A DNA stretch of 64,000 nucleotides from Bacteroidota bacterium (GCA_023442525.1 JAEZZA010000017.1:248001-312000); one strand, 5' to 3'. Positions 54,151-63,799 are shown, counted from the first letter of the stretch. A program made the numbers and translations. Notes: generated by a model not told the origin, from the sequence alone.

Positions 54151-55875
54151 ATGGCGAACAGCTTTTTGTGGCGCACCAAGTCGCTCGATAAAATCATTTC
54201 GGAACAAGACCAGAATACGGCATCAGGAGGTCATCTTCGCAGGTCGTTAAATGTCAGAGATCTCACTGCTTTTGGAATTGCAGCTATTGTAGGTGCAGGT
54301 ATTTTCTCCACAATTGGCAATGCCGCTGTCAGCGGTGGCCCTGCTATCAGTATATTGTTTATTTTCACAGCTATTGCATGCGGATTCTCTGCCCTTTGCT
54401 ATGCAGAATTTGCCTCCAAAATTCCTGTTGCCGGCAGTGCATACACCTATGCCTATTTTTCGCTGGGCGAACTGGTTGCCTGGATTATCGGCTGGGACCT
54501 GTTGCTGGAGTATGCCATTGGAAATATTGCCTGCGCTATTTCATGGTCGGATTACTTTACCGAATTTATTAAAGGCTTTGGATGGCATTTTCCCGAATAC
54601 CTTTCAATGGATTATTTCAGTGCCCTGAGAGCTCATAACCTTGTATCATCGGGAGCCGATCCTTCAACCCTTAGCGACCCGGTTGTGCAGGCAGCAAATG
54701 CCTGGGCAGTTGCACCATCAATTTCAGGAAATATTAAACTGATTGCTGACATCCCTGCGCTGTTTATCGTAACGGTTATCACCTGGATTGTTTTTGTAGG
54801 GATCAGGGAATCCAGAACCGTTAATAACGTTATGGTTGCCATTAAACTGCTTGTGGTATTCGGAGTGATTGTTACAGGCTCATTTTATGTACATCCCGAC
54901 AACTGGAGTCCCTTTGCCCCCGAAGGAATAGCCGGTGTTCTCAAAGGAGTGAGCGCTGTATTTTTTGCTTTTATTGGTTTTGATGCCATCTCAACCACGG
55001 CTGAAGAATGCCGGAACCCTACACGCGATCTCCCCCGGGCTATTTTTTACGCGCTGGCCATTTGTACGGTTCTTTACGTCCTCATTGCACTGGTATTGAC
55101 CGGCATGATCAATTATAAGGAACTTGGCGTGGGCGATCCTCTGGCCTATGTGTTCAAAAAAGTGGGACTGGAATGGGTTGGCGGAATTATTGCCTTTACT
55201 GCCCTGATAGCAATGGCAGGGGTAATACTGATATTTCAGCTTGGACAGCCTCGTATTTGGATGAGCATGAGCCGTGATGGATTGTTGCCACGGGCATTTT
55301 CAAGAATTCATCCTAAGTACAAGACCCCTTCATTTGCAACAATTATTACAGGAATTGTGGTGGCCGTCCCCGCTCTGTTCATGAATCTGACCGAAGTTAC
55401 TGATCTTACCAGCATCGGAACACTATTCGCATTCGTAGTTGTTTGTGGCGGTGTTCTGGTTCTTCAACAAAAAAAAGATTCAGGTCAAAGCAGGTATACC
55501 GTACCTTATATAAATGCAAAATACATATTACCTGCCCTGCTGGCAGTAATAATTATACTAAATATATCGTACAATGGTGATTATTGGGTTAATTTGACCC
55601 GGACAGGTATTTCAATGGAAAAACTGCCTATGCTGCTATTTGTTGTTGTAACCTTAGCAACAACCTGGTTGTGCTACAGAAGGAATTTGTCGTTAATACC
55701 GGTGTTGGGTTTGATCAGTTGCCTGTTCTTAATGACCAAATTAGGTCATGAAAACTGGATGAGGTTTTTGATCTGGTTAGGGATAGGACTAATTGTGTAC
55801 TTTACCTTTGGAAGGAAGAACAGCAAATTAAACTCAGCAGAAACTATTAATACTCGCGGTATTCAGGAGCAGTAA
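54151..55875 (+). CDS. APC-family amino acid permease, copy 2
   Basis: The 574-residue membrane protein shares the APC signature of copy 1 (AIVGAGIFSTIGNAAV near 47, FSALCYAEFASKIPVAGSAY, FIGFDAISTTAEECRNPTRD) but has a longer loop near 150-195 and an extra ~90-residue C-terminal hydrophobic part, so it would have about 14 membrane segments. It is of the cationic amino acid transporter type. Substrate unknown. Confidence 0.92.
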   Translation: MANSFLWRTKSLDKIISEQDQNTASGGHLRRSLNVRDLTAFGIAAIVGAGIFSTIGNAAVSGGPAISILFIFTAIACGFSALCYAEFASKIPVAGSAYTYAYFSLGELVAWIIGWDLLLEYAIGNIACAISWSDYFTEFIKGFGWHFPEYLSMDYFSALRAHNLVSSGADPSTLSDPVVQAANAWAVAPSISGNIKLIADIPALFIVTVITWIVFVGIRESRTVNNVMVAIKLLVVFGVIVTGSFYVHPDNWSPFAPEGIAGVLKGVSAVFFAFIGFDAISTTAEECRNPTRDLPRAIFYALAICTVLYVLIALVLTGMINYKELGVGDPLAYVFKKVGLEWVGGIIAFTALIAMAGVILIFQLGQPRIWMSMSRDGLLPRAFSRIHPKYKTPSFATIITGIVVAVPALFMNLTEVTDLTSIGTLFAFVVVCGGVLVLQQKKDSGQSRYTVPYINAKYILPALLAVIIILNISYNGDYWVNLTRTGISMEKLPMLLFVVVTLATTWLCYRRNLSLIPVLGLISCLFLMTKLGHENWMRFLIWLGIGLIVYFTFGRKNSKLNSAETINTRGIQEQ

Positions 55876-55939
55876 TTACAAGATAACCCAAAACAAACAG
55901 TGAAATAGCCGGAATCAGAACAAGAAGTATAGTTGCCAT
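55847..55939 (-). CDS. Candidate 30-residue single-pass membrane protein (KdpF-like size)
   Basis: Starting at the ATG at 55939, 30 codons encode MATILLVLIPAISLFVLGYL then VITAPEYREY, a single hydrophobic span with a short charged tail. It overlaps the 3' end of the permease by 29 bases on the opposite strand. A TATATTTG -7 element on the minus strand lies upstream near 55976-55983. The size and form recall KdpF-type regulatory peptides, but no kdp genes are present and no homology can be claimed. Coding is not proven. Confidence 0.4.
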   Translation of the reverse strand: MATILLVLIPAISLFVLGYLVITAPEYREY

Positions 55940-56102
55940 AGTCAATGAGATTTAACTGTTTCAAATTTTCTATACCAAATATACGTAAATTCGTCAACGA
56001 AAGTTGCTGGTTCGTCAAATATTTTTCAATTTTTCAACAGTCAATTGTTGATAAGTTGTAACTGATTGATTTCCTGGATGCAGATAAAGGTTGTTTTTAC
56101 CT

Positions 56103-58367
56103 TTATGATTCCCTGACTGCGTTCTTTACGCGTTCAAACAGTTCGGTGAAATTTCTGCGGGTTTCCTCGTCAAAATCTGAAAACTGAATGTTCTCCTCCT
56201 TGATACGCGTATGAAACTCACTAACCAGGATCATCCGGGAAAGCTGGTGCATTTGAATGAATTCGGAATTACGGATCGTGATCCCTACCCGCTGTTTTAT
56301 TATGAATCTTTTGAAATCGATAGTTGAAAAAAGATCCTCAATACTTTCTATTCCGTCGACCATGATCAGTTTATGAGCCGACCCATTTGTGAAAAACATG
56401 TTATCGCGCATCATTTGCGATATGTTTCGCGTTACGGGATTATCCATCGTTAACAGGCCAAAATCGACCTTCCATCCGAAAAGTACGTTTGCCAGTGTTG
56501 GAATGACGGAAGGATCTGAAGCCGGTATGAAATGTGCCGGCAGTTCTGAGCCTGCCAGCATCAGCATAGCTTCCAGGTAGTGGAATGTGACTGCGTCTTC
56601 TACAATAAAGTTATTGCGAGGAATTACAAATTGTTTTTCGTTCAATCGTGTACCCATCAGGGCATAAATGGGTGAAAGTGTCTCCTTCGAAGCCTCATTC
56701 AGGCTGTGCGAATCTAGAACAAGCGTTTCGCTTGTTTCATCGGTTTCGCGTGCACGCTGCACAGCCATTACCCTGTACAGCTTCTTCAGATCAATCAGGT
56801 TCGGAGAATGTGTCGAATAAATAATCTGCAGATTTTGCCGCAAATCCTCAAAAACCTTTAGGACATCTTCCTGGGCACGTGAATGAAGACTTAACCCGGG
56901 CTCGTCGATCAACATAACGCGGCTGGCCTGACTCGATTTTGCCGTTGCTTTAAGTTCGAGATAGAATGAAAGGAACCATCGCACTCCCCTGCTCCGCTGC
57001 TTGGGGTAGAGCCTCTCCTGCTTATCCTTAATCCAGAATTCCAGGTATGGCTTACCGCTTTTATCGGGCTGCGATATATCGTAATGCTCCAGTTCAAAAT
57101 TAATAGTGATCTTGTCGTTCTTCCCTACATTCTGACGCCAGTAATCCTGAAAATCTACTGTAATCTCAGAGTTCAGGTTTTCAATTTTCTGTTTGAGTAT
57201 GCGATGGTTTTCTTCTCTGAAAAAATCAGCATTCAAACCCGCAATGAACAGAAAGTTTCGTGCTGCTTTATATCCTTCGACATGAATATTTTCATTTAAC
57301 AGGTCATCCAGATCTATTTTATTGGGAAGTAAACTGCTGAAATCTTCGAAAAACTCAAAAACAGGAATATATTTCCATATTTCCTCTGCGAGCATTTCAG
57401 GTGTTGCATAGCTTTCCTCGGTTCCTGCTTCCTGGTTGGCTTCCTGTTCGGCGTCATTAATTTCTTTTCCGTCAAGTACCCGGGAGGCAATCTTTCTCTT
57501 TAATATAATCTCTCTTTCCAAAACAGACTTTTCAGAATTCAAACGCATGATTGATTCCCTCAATGCGTCAATGTTTTTCTGAATTTTTCTGGTCTCCCGG
57601 TCACTCCTGGATGCCTTAAGCCTATATTCACCTTCTTTAACCTGTTCTTCCAGTGTATTAATCCCGGTATCAATTTGTTTCCTGCGTTCTATACGGTCGG
57701 TAAATTCCCTGCAAATCATAAGCTTCGATGCGCAATGCTGCATTTGGGAACTTTCCTGTCGCAGGTTATCCTGTAATTCCGCCAGTTTCTCTCTTAAAGT
57801 CAGAATTTCCGGTTCAGATGACTTCGATTTATCTTTTGATTTTTGTGCCAAATCCTTTTCGAAAGGCTGAATTTTTCTTTTGATTTCCTCTGAATTCAGG
57901 GTGGCTTTCTGAAGATCCTGCGTCAACAGCTTTATTGAAGTAACTATTTTATCTGAATCGGATAAACGATTATTGTCCTGTAATTTAAAGAACTCTATTA
58001 TTTCAGGCTCACAAACAAATATTACATTCTTTTTGCCAGGTAGCCATTTCCTTGTGATCGAAACCTCATTTCTCGAATTGAGTTCGGGTATGAGTTCAGC
58101 AGGCAGTGTGGAGTTACTCAGAAGTTCACCCAGGCTTTTTTCCTCATCAAGTGCGAAAGTACATGTGATTTCGGGGAATGAAAGATCACTCCTCATCACA
58201 TCGTCGGTGATGTTACCATCGTAAAAGCTTTTCAATGCTTCCAGTACCGAAGTTTTCCCCGATTCGTTCTGACCAATTAATGCAGTTATGTTGTCGGGGG
58301 AAAGAAAACACTTTCCCGAATCAATGATTGAGCGGTAATTCTTTATCCGGAAAGCAATGATTTTCAT
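56103..58367 (-). CDS. OLD-like AAA ATPase with coiled coil and possible TOPRIM domain
   Basis: The 754-residue protein starts with Walker A GQNESGKTS at 32-40 (IALIGQNESGKTSVLE type) and has a long charged coiled-coil-prone region near 150-310, Walker B RVMLIDEPGLSLHSRAQ near 481, and a switch His in IYSTHSPNLID. The C-terminal third (FIVEDAVTFHYLEAMLML, then VDFGLLTMDN) looks like a TOPRIM nuclease domain of the OLD family, though the motifs are imperfect. Such proteins act in DNA repair or phage defence. No UvrD/GajB partner follows, so it is not a standard Gabija system. A PP2C phosphatase gene lies downstream of its start on the same strand. Confidence 0.82.
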   Translation of the reverse strand: MKIIAFRIKNYRSIIDSGKCFLSPDNITALIGQNESGKTSVLEALKSFYDGNITDDVMRSDLSFPEITCTFALDEEKSLGELLSNSTLPAELIPELNSRNEVSITRKWLPGKKNVIFVCEPEIIEFFKLQDNNRLSDSDKIVTSIKLLTQDLQKATLNSEEIKRKIQPFEKDLAQKSKDKSKSSEPEILTLREKLAELQDNLRQESSQMQHCASKLMICREFTDRIERRKQIDTGINTLEEQVKEGEYRLKASRSDRETRKIQKNIDALRESIMRLNSEKSVLEREIILKRKIASRVLDGKEINDAEQEANQEAGTEESYATPEMLAEEIWKYIPVFEFFEDFSSLLPNKIDLDDLLNENIHVEGYKAARNFLFIAGLNADFFREENHRILKQKIENLNSEITVDFQDYWRQNVGKNDKITINFELEHYDISQPDKSGKPYLEFWIKDKQERLYPKQRSRGVRWFLSFYLELKATAKSSQASRVMLIDEPGLSLHSRAQEDVLKVFEDLRQNLQIIYSTHSPNLIDLKKLYRVMAVQRARETDETSETLVLDSHSLNEASKETLSPIYALMGTRLNEKQFVIPRNNFIVEDAVTFHYLEAMLMLAGSELPAHFIPASDPSVIPTLANVLFGWKVDFGLLTMDNPVTRNISQMMRDNMFFTNGSAHKLIMVDGIESIEDLFSTIDFKRFIIKQRVGITIRNSEFIQMHQLSRMILVSEFHTRIKEENIQFSDFDEETRRNFTELFERVKNAVRES

Positions 58368-58393
58368 TAGTTACCTGAAGAATTAGAGAAACA

Positions 58394-59218
58394 TTAAGCA
58401 GACACCAGGTAGCGAAAGCCAAATACTAATACGTCATCCAACTGCCTGAGGTTGCCTTTCCATTCATTAAATGTTTTCTCCAGAATTGTTTTTTGATCGG
58501 GCATTTTTAGCTTACTTATTTCAAGGAGCAGATTACGAAAGGGTTTGTACTTGAATTTGCGGTTTTCGGGACCTCCGAACTGGTCGGCAAATCCGTCGGT
58601 GAAAAGGTAAATGACGTCGTTATGCTTTAACTCGTACAGAAGCGTGGTAAAGCATAATTCCTCATCAGCACCAATACCAACCGGCATCATATCGCCTGCA
58701 ATTTCAACCAGGTTGTCATTTCTGACGATATAAACCGGATTAAACGCACCCGAAAAGCTCATCGTGTTGGTTTTGGGATCAATAACACACAAAGCCAGAT
58801 CGATTCCGTCTTTCCGTTCATTTTCATCCCCGGTCTGACACAAGGCATTCATCACATACTCACGCATCTGGTTTAGAATCGAACCTGCACTCGAAAAAGA
58901 TCCGCGTGAGATTATTTCGTTCAGGAAAGTAATGCCCAGGATGCTCATCAGGGCGCCGGGTACTCCGTGGCCGGTGCAATCGCCTACCCCGACTATGAGT
59001 TTTCCGTTTTTCTGAGCCGCGTAATAAAAATCTCCGCTGATGATATCTCGGGGTTTATATAACACAAAACTTTCCGGCAGAAGCGTGGAAATAGTCTTGT
59101 ACGAAGGAAAAATTGCCTGTTGTATATAACTGGCATACCTCAGGCTTTCTGAAATTTCTTCCGATTTGTCGATCCGCCTTTGTAACACATCATTCCCGGC
59201 AGTGCTTTCACCTTCCAT
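58394..59218 (-). CDS. PP2C-type (SpoIIE) serine/threonine phosphatase
   Basis: The 274-residue soluble protein has the SpoIIE-type PP2C domain: KPRDIISGDFYYAAQ near 55, VGVGDCTGHGVPGALMSILG near 77, and LFTDGFADQFGGPENRKFKY near 204, with the metal-binding Asp residues in GD, GVGDCTGHG and TDG. The N-terminal helix (SEEISESLRYASYIQQAIFP) is a common linker to a sensor, but no sensor is present here. It may control an anti-sigma antagonist or other target; no partner is adjacent. Confidence 0.9.
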   Translation of the reverse strand: MEGESTAGNDVLQRRIDKSEEISESLRYASYIQQAIFPSYKTISTLLPESFVLYKPRDIISGDFYYAAQKNGKLIVGVGDCTGHGVPGALMSILGITFLNEIISRGSFSSAGSILNQMREYVMNALCQTGDENERKDGIDLALCVIDPKTNTMSFSGAFNPVYIVRNDNLVEIAGDMMPVGIGADEELCFTTLLYELKHNDVIYLFTDGFADQFGGPENRKFKYKPFRNLLLEISKLKMPDQKTILEKTFNEWKGNLRQLDDVLVFGFRYLVSA

Positions 59219-59344
59219 CAGGGATTACCTTTTAACATGTTCATTATACTGTTTTCCGGGCTGATTGGTTTGTATTTAAACGGTTAATTTTATACAAACG
59301 CCGAAAAACCGCACATTAGTATGCCCGGCTGCAAAAGGTCACAA

Positions 59345-61327
59345 TTAAAAAGTCGTACCGTTGTTCTTTATCAATATAATTTCACTGTTACAGCCGGTAA
59401 TCAAAAGATTGTTTTTGCGGTCGGCGGTAATAGTACTGAATTGCATACCGGAAGGCAGTTTCACAGATGAAATGAGCTTCCCGTCAGGTACCTGAATTAC
59501 GTTAATCGATTGATAATCAGCGAAAGTATTCAGGGTTATAAATGTGTTATTGACTTCCGCGACAGATTCAATAATAAAAGGGATCTTCGGAAGGTCAATC
59601 ATTTTTTGAGACGACAGGTTTCCCGAGGCATCCAGGTTAACCAGAAGGATATTAACCGAGTCGCGTTTTACTAAAAAGCTCATAGCATTTCCCGAAGGAA
59701 TGCATGCAAAAACGCTGTCGGTTGCCTGAAAACGGTATTCGTTTTTAAGATATCCTGATGCATTAATACGGGCAAACCACCTGGTACCGGTCAGAATGAA
59801 TTCACCGTCCCGGGTTTCATCAATATCTGTAACCCTGCCCTTACCGGTATATGTCCTGCCCCACAGACGTTTACCCTGATCATTTAAAACAACAATTGAA
59901 TACAAATCCTGCAGAGAATCATTTACCAGGTATCCGCCAGCTAAAAGCAGATGGCTTTTAGCGGCAAGAAGGTTTGTTATGTGCATCTTGCCGAGCTTGC
60001 GACTCCAGATCCGGTTACCATCGGCTCCCTGTTTAAAAATCCAGGCTTCACGCGATAATGAGTCGATACCCGACCAGGTATAACCTGCGCCGAAAATATC
60101 GTTTCGCCCGTTAATGGCAATCATGAAAATCTCATCATTAAAAGGTTCACCCACAAACTTATTCCAGATCATTTTGCCATCTGCGTCGGTCTTTATTATC
60201 CAGGCGTCGGTATAACCCGTGTCCTGCCGGAAAACGGTAGATACGGTGATGTAATTATTGAGACTGTCGGTTGCAACGTATGAGGAGATTTCATCCAGAT
60301 CTTCCTGCTCAAAACTTCGGGCCCACGAGATACTGTTTGAAACCGGATGAGACGATAGGAAACGCATCCCGTTATCGAGCGATTTCAGATTGAAGATATC
60401 AATGTATTGTTGCCCTTCGGGGTAACGGCGGATAAATTCATTGTAAGCCTCAAGGGTTTGGATTTTTTTGGCGTATTCGTAAAGTAATTGCTTTTGAATA
60501 ATACGGGCTTCGGCTATTTCCAGAGCGTCGGGAAATTCCTGCATATAGTTTTCCATCGCCTGGATGGTATTGGCTTTCTTTGCTGCTTCAAAAGCAGCAG
60601 CATGCAAGCGTTTCACAGCCTGGTTTACTTCTTCAGCCTGCGGATAGTTTTGAATGTACGATTTATAAGCTTCGGGCGTATTGATTTTTACCGCATTCTC
60701 AAAAGCCAGCCGGTAAATGTATTTACGTGCTTTGTCCTGTTGAGCTGCTTCGGGAAACTTATTAAGAAATTCCTGATAACCCTCAAGGGTATTCATTTTT
60801 TCATATTTCCTGAATTCCAGTTGATTCCGGATGTGAATCACGTTGTCGTAATGCCTGAAATCCGGAAATTCTTTTAAAACGGCATAGACCAGTTCGAGAT
60901 TATTCTCTTCACGTATATACTTAATAAGTTTAGCTTCGACGGCTTCCGCGGCATATTCAATTTTCTTTTTTACGGGCCTGTTGATATGTCTTTCTTCAGT
61001 ATTGTAAAAATACTCCCCGATGTATTCCAGATCATCTGCTGTTAGCTTTTCCGTAAGCGATTTCATTTGAGAACCATATTTCCATGCAGAAACCAGGCTG
61101 AAATCGGGACTTTTTTCATCGGCTTCTGTCAGCATCATGCCAAGGACGGCAGCCGGGTTGACCGGATCATCAGCCAGAACAGACTTAAATATATCTACGG
61201 CTTTGGCATAGTCGGCTTTTTCGAGCAGTTTATAGGCACGCTTGGTATTCTGTGAGAATCCATTCAATGCCACCAGGAAAATAAACAGAGATAATCCGAT
61301 ACGCCTGAAAAATGTTGACTTTCCCAT
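59345..61327 (-). CDS. Secreted helical-repeat plus beta-propeller-like protein
   Basis: The 660-residue protein has a signal peptide (RIGLSLFIFLVALNGFSQ) and a first half of TPR-like helices (YAKAVDIFKSVLADDPVNPA), then repeats of about 35 residues with LEAYNEFIRRYPEG-like units (LEGYQEFLNKFPEA, PEAYKSYIQNYPQA, AMENYMQEFPDALE). The second half has beta-propeller-like strands (DAWIIKTDADGKMIWNKFVG; EAWIFKQGADGNRIWSRKLG). It is probably extracytoplasmic. Its start follows the OmpA gene after five bases, so they are likely co-transcribed. Confidence 0.82.
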   Translation of the reverse strand: MGKSTFFRRIGLSLFIFLVALNGFSQNTKRAYKLLEKADYAKAVDIFKSVLADDPVNPAAVLGMMLTEADEKSPDFSLVSAWKYGSQMKSLTEKLTADDLEYIGEYFYNTEERHINRPVKKKIEYAAEAVEAKLIKYIREENNLELVYAVLKEFPDFRHYDNVIHIRNQLEFRKYEKMNTLEGYQEFLNKFPEAAQQDKARKYIYRLAFENAVKINTPEAYKSYIQNYPQAEEVNQAVKRLHAAAFEAAKKANTIQAMENYMQEFPDALEIAEARIIQKQLLYEYAKKIQTLEAYNEFIRRYPEGQQYIDIFNLKSLDNGMRFLSSHPVSNSISWARSFEQEDLDEISSYVATDSLNNYITVSTVFRQDTGYTDAWIIKTDADGKMIWNKFVGEPFNDEIFMIAINGRNDIFGAGYTWSGIDSLSREAWIFKQGADGNRIWSRKLGKMHITNLLAAKSHLLLAGGYLVNDSLQDLYSIVVLNDQGKRLWGRTYTGKGRVTDIDETRDGEFILTGTRWFARINASGYLKNEYRFQATDSVFACIPSGNAMSFLVKRDSVNILLVNLDASGNLSSQKMIDLPKIPFIIESVAEVNNTFITLNTFADYQSINVIQVPDGKLISSVKLPSGMQFSTITADRKNNLLITGCNSEIILIKNNGTTF

Positions 61328-61332
61328 AGCAA

Positions 61333-62712
61333 TTACTTTTTAACAAGTACAAATTCAACCCGGCGGTTTTGTGCACGGCCTTCTTCGGTGAGATTGGTAT
61401 CGATGGGACGGGATTCGCCGTAGCCCGAAGCAATCATCCGGCCGGGATCGACTCCCTGCGATGCCAGGTAATTCACCACAGCAGCAGCTCTGCCTTCGGA
61501 GAGTTTCTGGTTGTAGGTGTCACTGCCCTGGCTGTCGGTATGACCAGCAATTTCGATTTTCTTGATATCTTCTTCGAGCATGAATTGCACCACTTTATTG
61601 AGCTCGGCGTACGAAGCAGGAAGCAATTCTGTTTTATTGAACTCGAAGAAAATGTTCTCAAGCACTATAGCTGATCCTTCTTCAATTGCTTTCAAGCCCT
61701 CCAGAAAGTCTTCCTTTTCAATAACGGGTTCAATAAAGGTAACCGTGTCGGATGATATACAATTGTTCTTGTCGCGGGCGACATAAATGTATGTCCCAGC
61801 CGGAAGGTTTTTTAATTCAGTACCTGTCATCTTGTTATTCCACACTACTTCATAAGGCTTTACACCACCGAGCAAACCAATTTTTACCGACCCGTCGTTA
61901 ACAATCTTTTTAACCTTACCTGTCATAGGATCGCGCCCACCTGTATAGCGGGTTTCAATAATCCGGCTTTCGAAATCGTGCAATACACAGGGACAATTCA
62001 GGCAATTCTCCAGAGGTGAAATACTGAAATCATCGAAGTAGTAGTAGGCATAAGCCTTATTTCTCAGGTTAACCACATTTTTATCGGTTACCACGTAATT
62101 TGTCAAATCGTAATTCCTGAAGTTTCCGATAATAAAAAATCGTTCACCGCCTTTAGCTGTGTAAACCGTGCAAAACTCTTCCCACTCATCAATATTGTCC
62201 AGAAACAATCCAATTTTATTCGTAATCTGGGGAGCATACGACAGATTAATATTGATATCATTCTTTACTTCGGTATTGCTGAAGTAAATACTCATCTGGT
62301 CAACTGCAAACCTGGAATACGATGCCAGTTTAAAATAAAAACGAATACAATATTGTTTGTCCTTTACCATGGGTTCCGACAGGGTACCTTGTAAATATTC
62401 CCTGTAGCTTTCTTCGGTACCGCTTAATATGGCACCGGCGTACCCATCGCCGCCGTGAGCTTCACTTTCACCCGCGAAGTTTTTAGGAACACCCACATTA
62501 CGAGAGCTGCAACGGTTGAAATAATCGGGCGTCGCCCTTGTCGGGTAGGTCCATCCCGGAATCAACTTATGTGAAAGATTCTCCGGGGTATGGTCCTGTG
62601 GACATATTTCAAACTTCTCAAATCCGGGATTCATTACCAGATTCTTTTCCTGCGACCGCAACTCACCACTTATTGCCCAGGTGATTAAGAATGCGAAAAT
62701 GTAACGTATCAT
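61333..62712 (-). CDS. OmpA-family outer membrane protein
   Basis: From the ATG at 62712 the protein has 459 residues; the frame extends to a TTG at 62721 that overlaps the pyrD stop. It has a signal peptide (RYIFAFLITWAISGELRSQ), a beta-rich N-terminal domain (VMNPGFEKFEICPQDH, a carbohydrate-binding-like fold), a middle domain (KIGLLGGVKPYEVVWNNK), and an OmpA C-terminal peptidoglycan-binding domain near 350-455 (KIEIAGHTDSQGSDTYNQKL). It tethers the outer membrane to the cell wall. It starts six bases after pyrD. Confidence 0.92.
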   Translation of the reverse strand: MIRYIFAFLITWAISGELRSQEKNLVMNPGFEKFEICPQDHTPENLSHKLIPGWTYPTRATPDYFNRCSSRNVGVPKNFAGESEAHGGDGYAGAILSGTEESYREYLQGTLSEPMVKDKQYCIRFYFKLASYSRFAVDQMSIYFSNTEVKNDININLSYAPQITNKIGLFLDNIDEWEEFCTVYTAKGGERFFIIGNFRNYDLTNYVVTDKNVVNLRNKAYAYYYFDDFSISPLENCLNCPCVLHDFESRIIETRYTGGRDPMTGKVKKIVNDGSVKIGLLGGVKPYEVVWNNKMTGTELKNLPAGTYIYVARDKNNCISSDTVTFIEPVIEKEDFLEGLKAIEEGSAIVLENIFFEFNKTELLPASYAELNKVVQFMLEEDIKKIEIAGHTDSQGSDTYNQKLSEGRAAAVVNYLASQGVDPGRMIASGYGESRPIDTNLTEEGRAQNRRVEFVLVKK

Positions 62713-62717
62713 GAGAA

Positions 62718-63770
62718 TCAAACTTTGTTCATCGAAGATAAATATGCCGATATGGCCTTATTCATTTTGCGTATTATAAAGGGACCGTTATAAATGAATC
62801 CTGTATACACTTGTAACAATGAAGCGCCTGCCCGTATCATATCCACTGCATCGTTTTCATCCATTATACCACCAACACCTATAACCGGTATCCTGCCATT
62901 GCTTTGTTTACATATGTAACTAACCATTTGCAGAGCTCTTTCTTTCAAAGGATTACCGCTCAGACCACCGGGACCGATTTGATTCAGGATATTCTCCGGT
63001 GCTTTAAGACAGGTTCGGTCGGTAGTAGTATTGGTAGCTATTATTCCATCCAGTCCCGCTTCAAAGTACAGCGAAATGGTTTCATCGAGTTGCTTAAACG
63101 TAAGATCTGGCGAAATTTTCAGGAAAACGGGCTTGTAAACCGGCTTGGTTTTGCGGGCGGTAGTGATTTTGTGTAGTATTCCCCGCAATGATTCCTGATC
63201 CTGCAGTTTATGGAGGTCTTTAATATTGGGACAACTCACATTAACGGTAAAATAGTCGACATGATCATATAACTCCATAAAGCATTTGTAATAATCATCT
63301 GCTGCATTTTCGTTCAGGGTGAGGGTATTTTTACCGATATTTCCTCCAATCAGGGTTCTTTTCCTCTTGTTTTGGAGCCGCGAGGCAGCATACGATACAC
63401 CTTTATTATTGAATCCCATCCTGTTAATCAAAGCTTGTGAATGAGGAAGTCTGAAAAGCCTTGGTTTTTCATTACCCGGTTGTGCCAGGGGAGTTACTGT
63501 TCCTATTTCAATAAACGAAAAGCCAAAAATGGAAAACTCATTAAAGAAGTCGGCATTTTTATCGAATCCCGCTGCTAATCCTACCCGGTTCTGAAATGTA
63601 AGTCCTGCAACCTCAGTCTTTAGTGCTTTATCGGTAACAAATGAATACTTACGGATGATTGCGGGCAAAAAAGGAACATAATGGGCGAATTTAAGGAGGC
63701 GGACTACCAGGTGATGGACCTTTTCCGGGTCATAAGTGAAGAGTACGGGTCGTATTACGCCTTTATACAT
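62718..63770 (-). CDS. pyrD: Dihydroorotate dehydrogenase (quinone), class 2
   Basis: The 350-residue membrane-associated flavoenzyme oxidises dihydroorotate to orotate in pyrimidine synthesis, passing electrons to quinone. The N-terminal helical part (YKGVIRPVLFTYDPEKVHHL), AAGFDKNAD near 66, GTVTPLAQPGNEKPRLFR near 90, catalytic Ser S179 in FTVNVSCPN, and the FMN-binding IGVGGIMDENDA near 297 are all seen. Its length fits class 2. The gene is first of a probable operon with the OmpA and helical-repeat genes. Confidence 0.96.
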   Translation of the reverse strand: MYKGVIRPVLFTYDPEKVHHLVVRLLKFAHYVPFLPAIIRKYSFVTDKALKTEVAGLTFQNRVGLAAGFDKNADFFNEFSIFGFSFIEIGTVTPLAQPGNEKPRLFRLPHSQALINRMGFNNKGVSYAASRLQNKRKRTLIGGNIGKNTLTLNENAADDYYKCFMELYDHVDYFTVNVSCPNIKDLHKLQDQESLRGILHKITTARKTKPVYKPVFLKISPDLTFKQLDETISLYFEAGLDGIIATNTTTDRTCLKAPENILNQIGPGGLSGNPLKERALQMVSYICKQSNGRIPVIGVGGIMDENDAVDMIRAGASLLQVYTGFIYNGPFIIRKMNKAISAYLSSMNKV

Positions 63771-63783
63771 GCTCTTTTAAATC

Positions 63784-63791
63784 CAAAGATA
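63784..63791 (-). promoter_or_regulatory. Candidate -7 element for pyrD
   Basis: The minus strand reads TATCTTTG, an exact TAnnTTTG, 13 bases before the pyrD ATG at 63770, in the 29-base gap after the preceding gene. No -33 box at normal distance. Confidence 0.38.
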
Positions 63792-63799
63792 ATAAAAAA

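Noticed and set aside
41563..55875. The two APC permeases as a recent duplication.
   Set aside because: They share only family motifs, differ in length by 93 residues and are 11 kb apart; ordinary paralogues.
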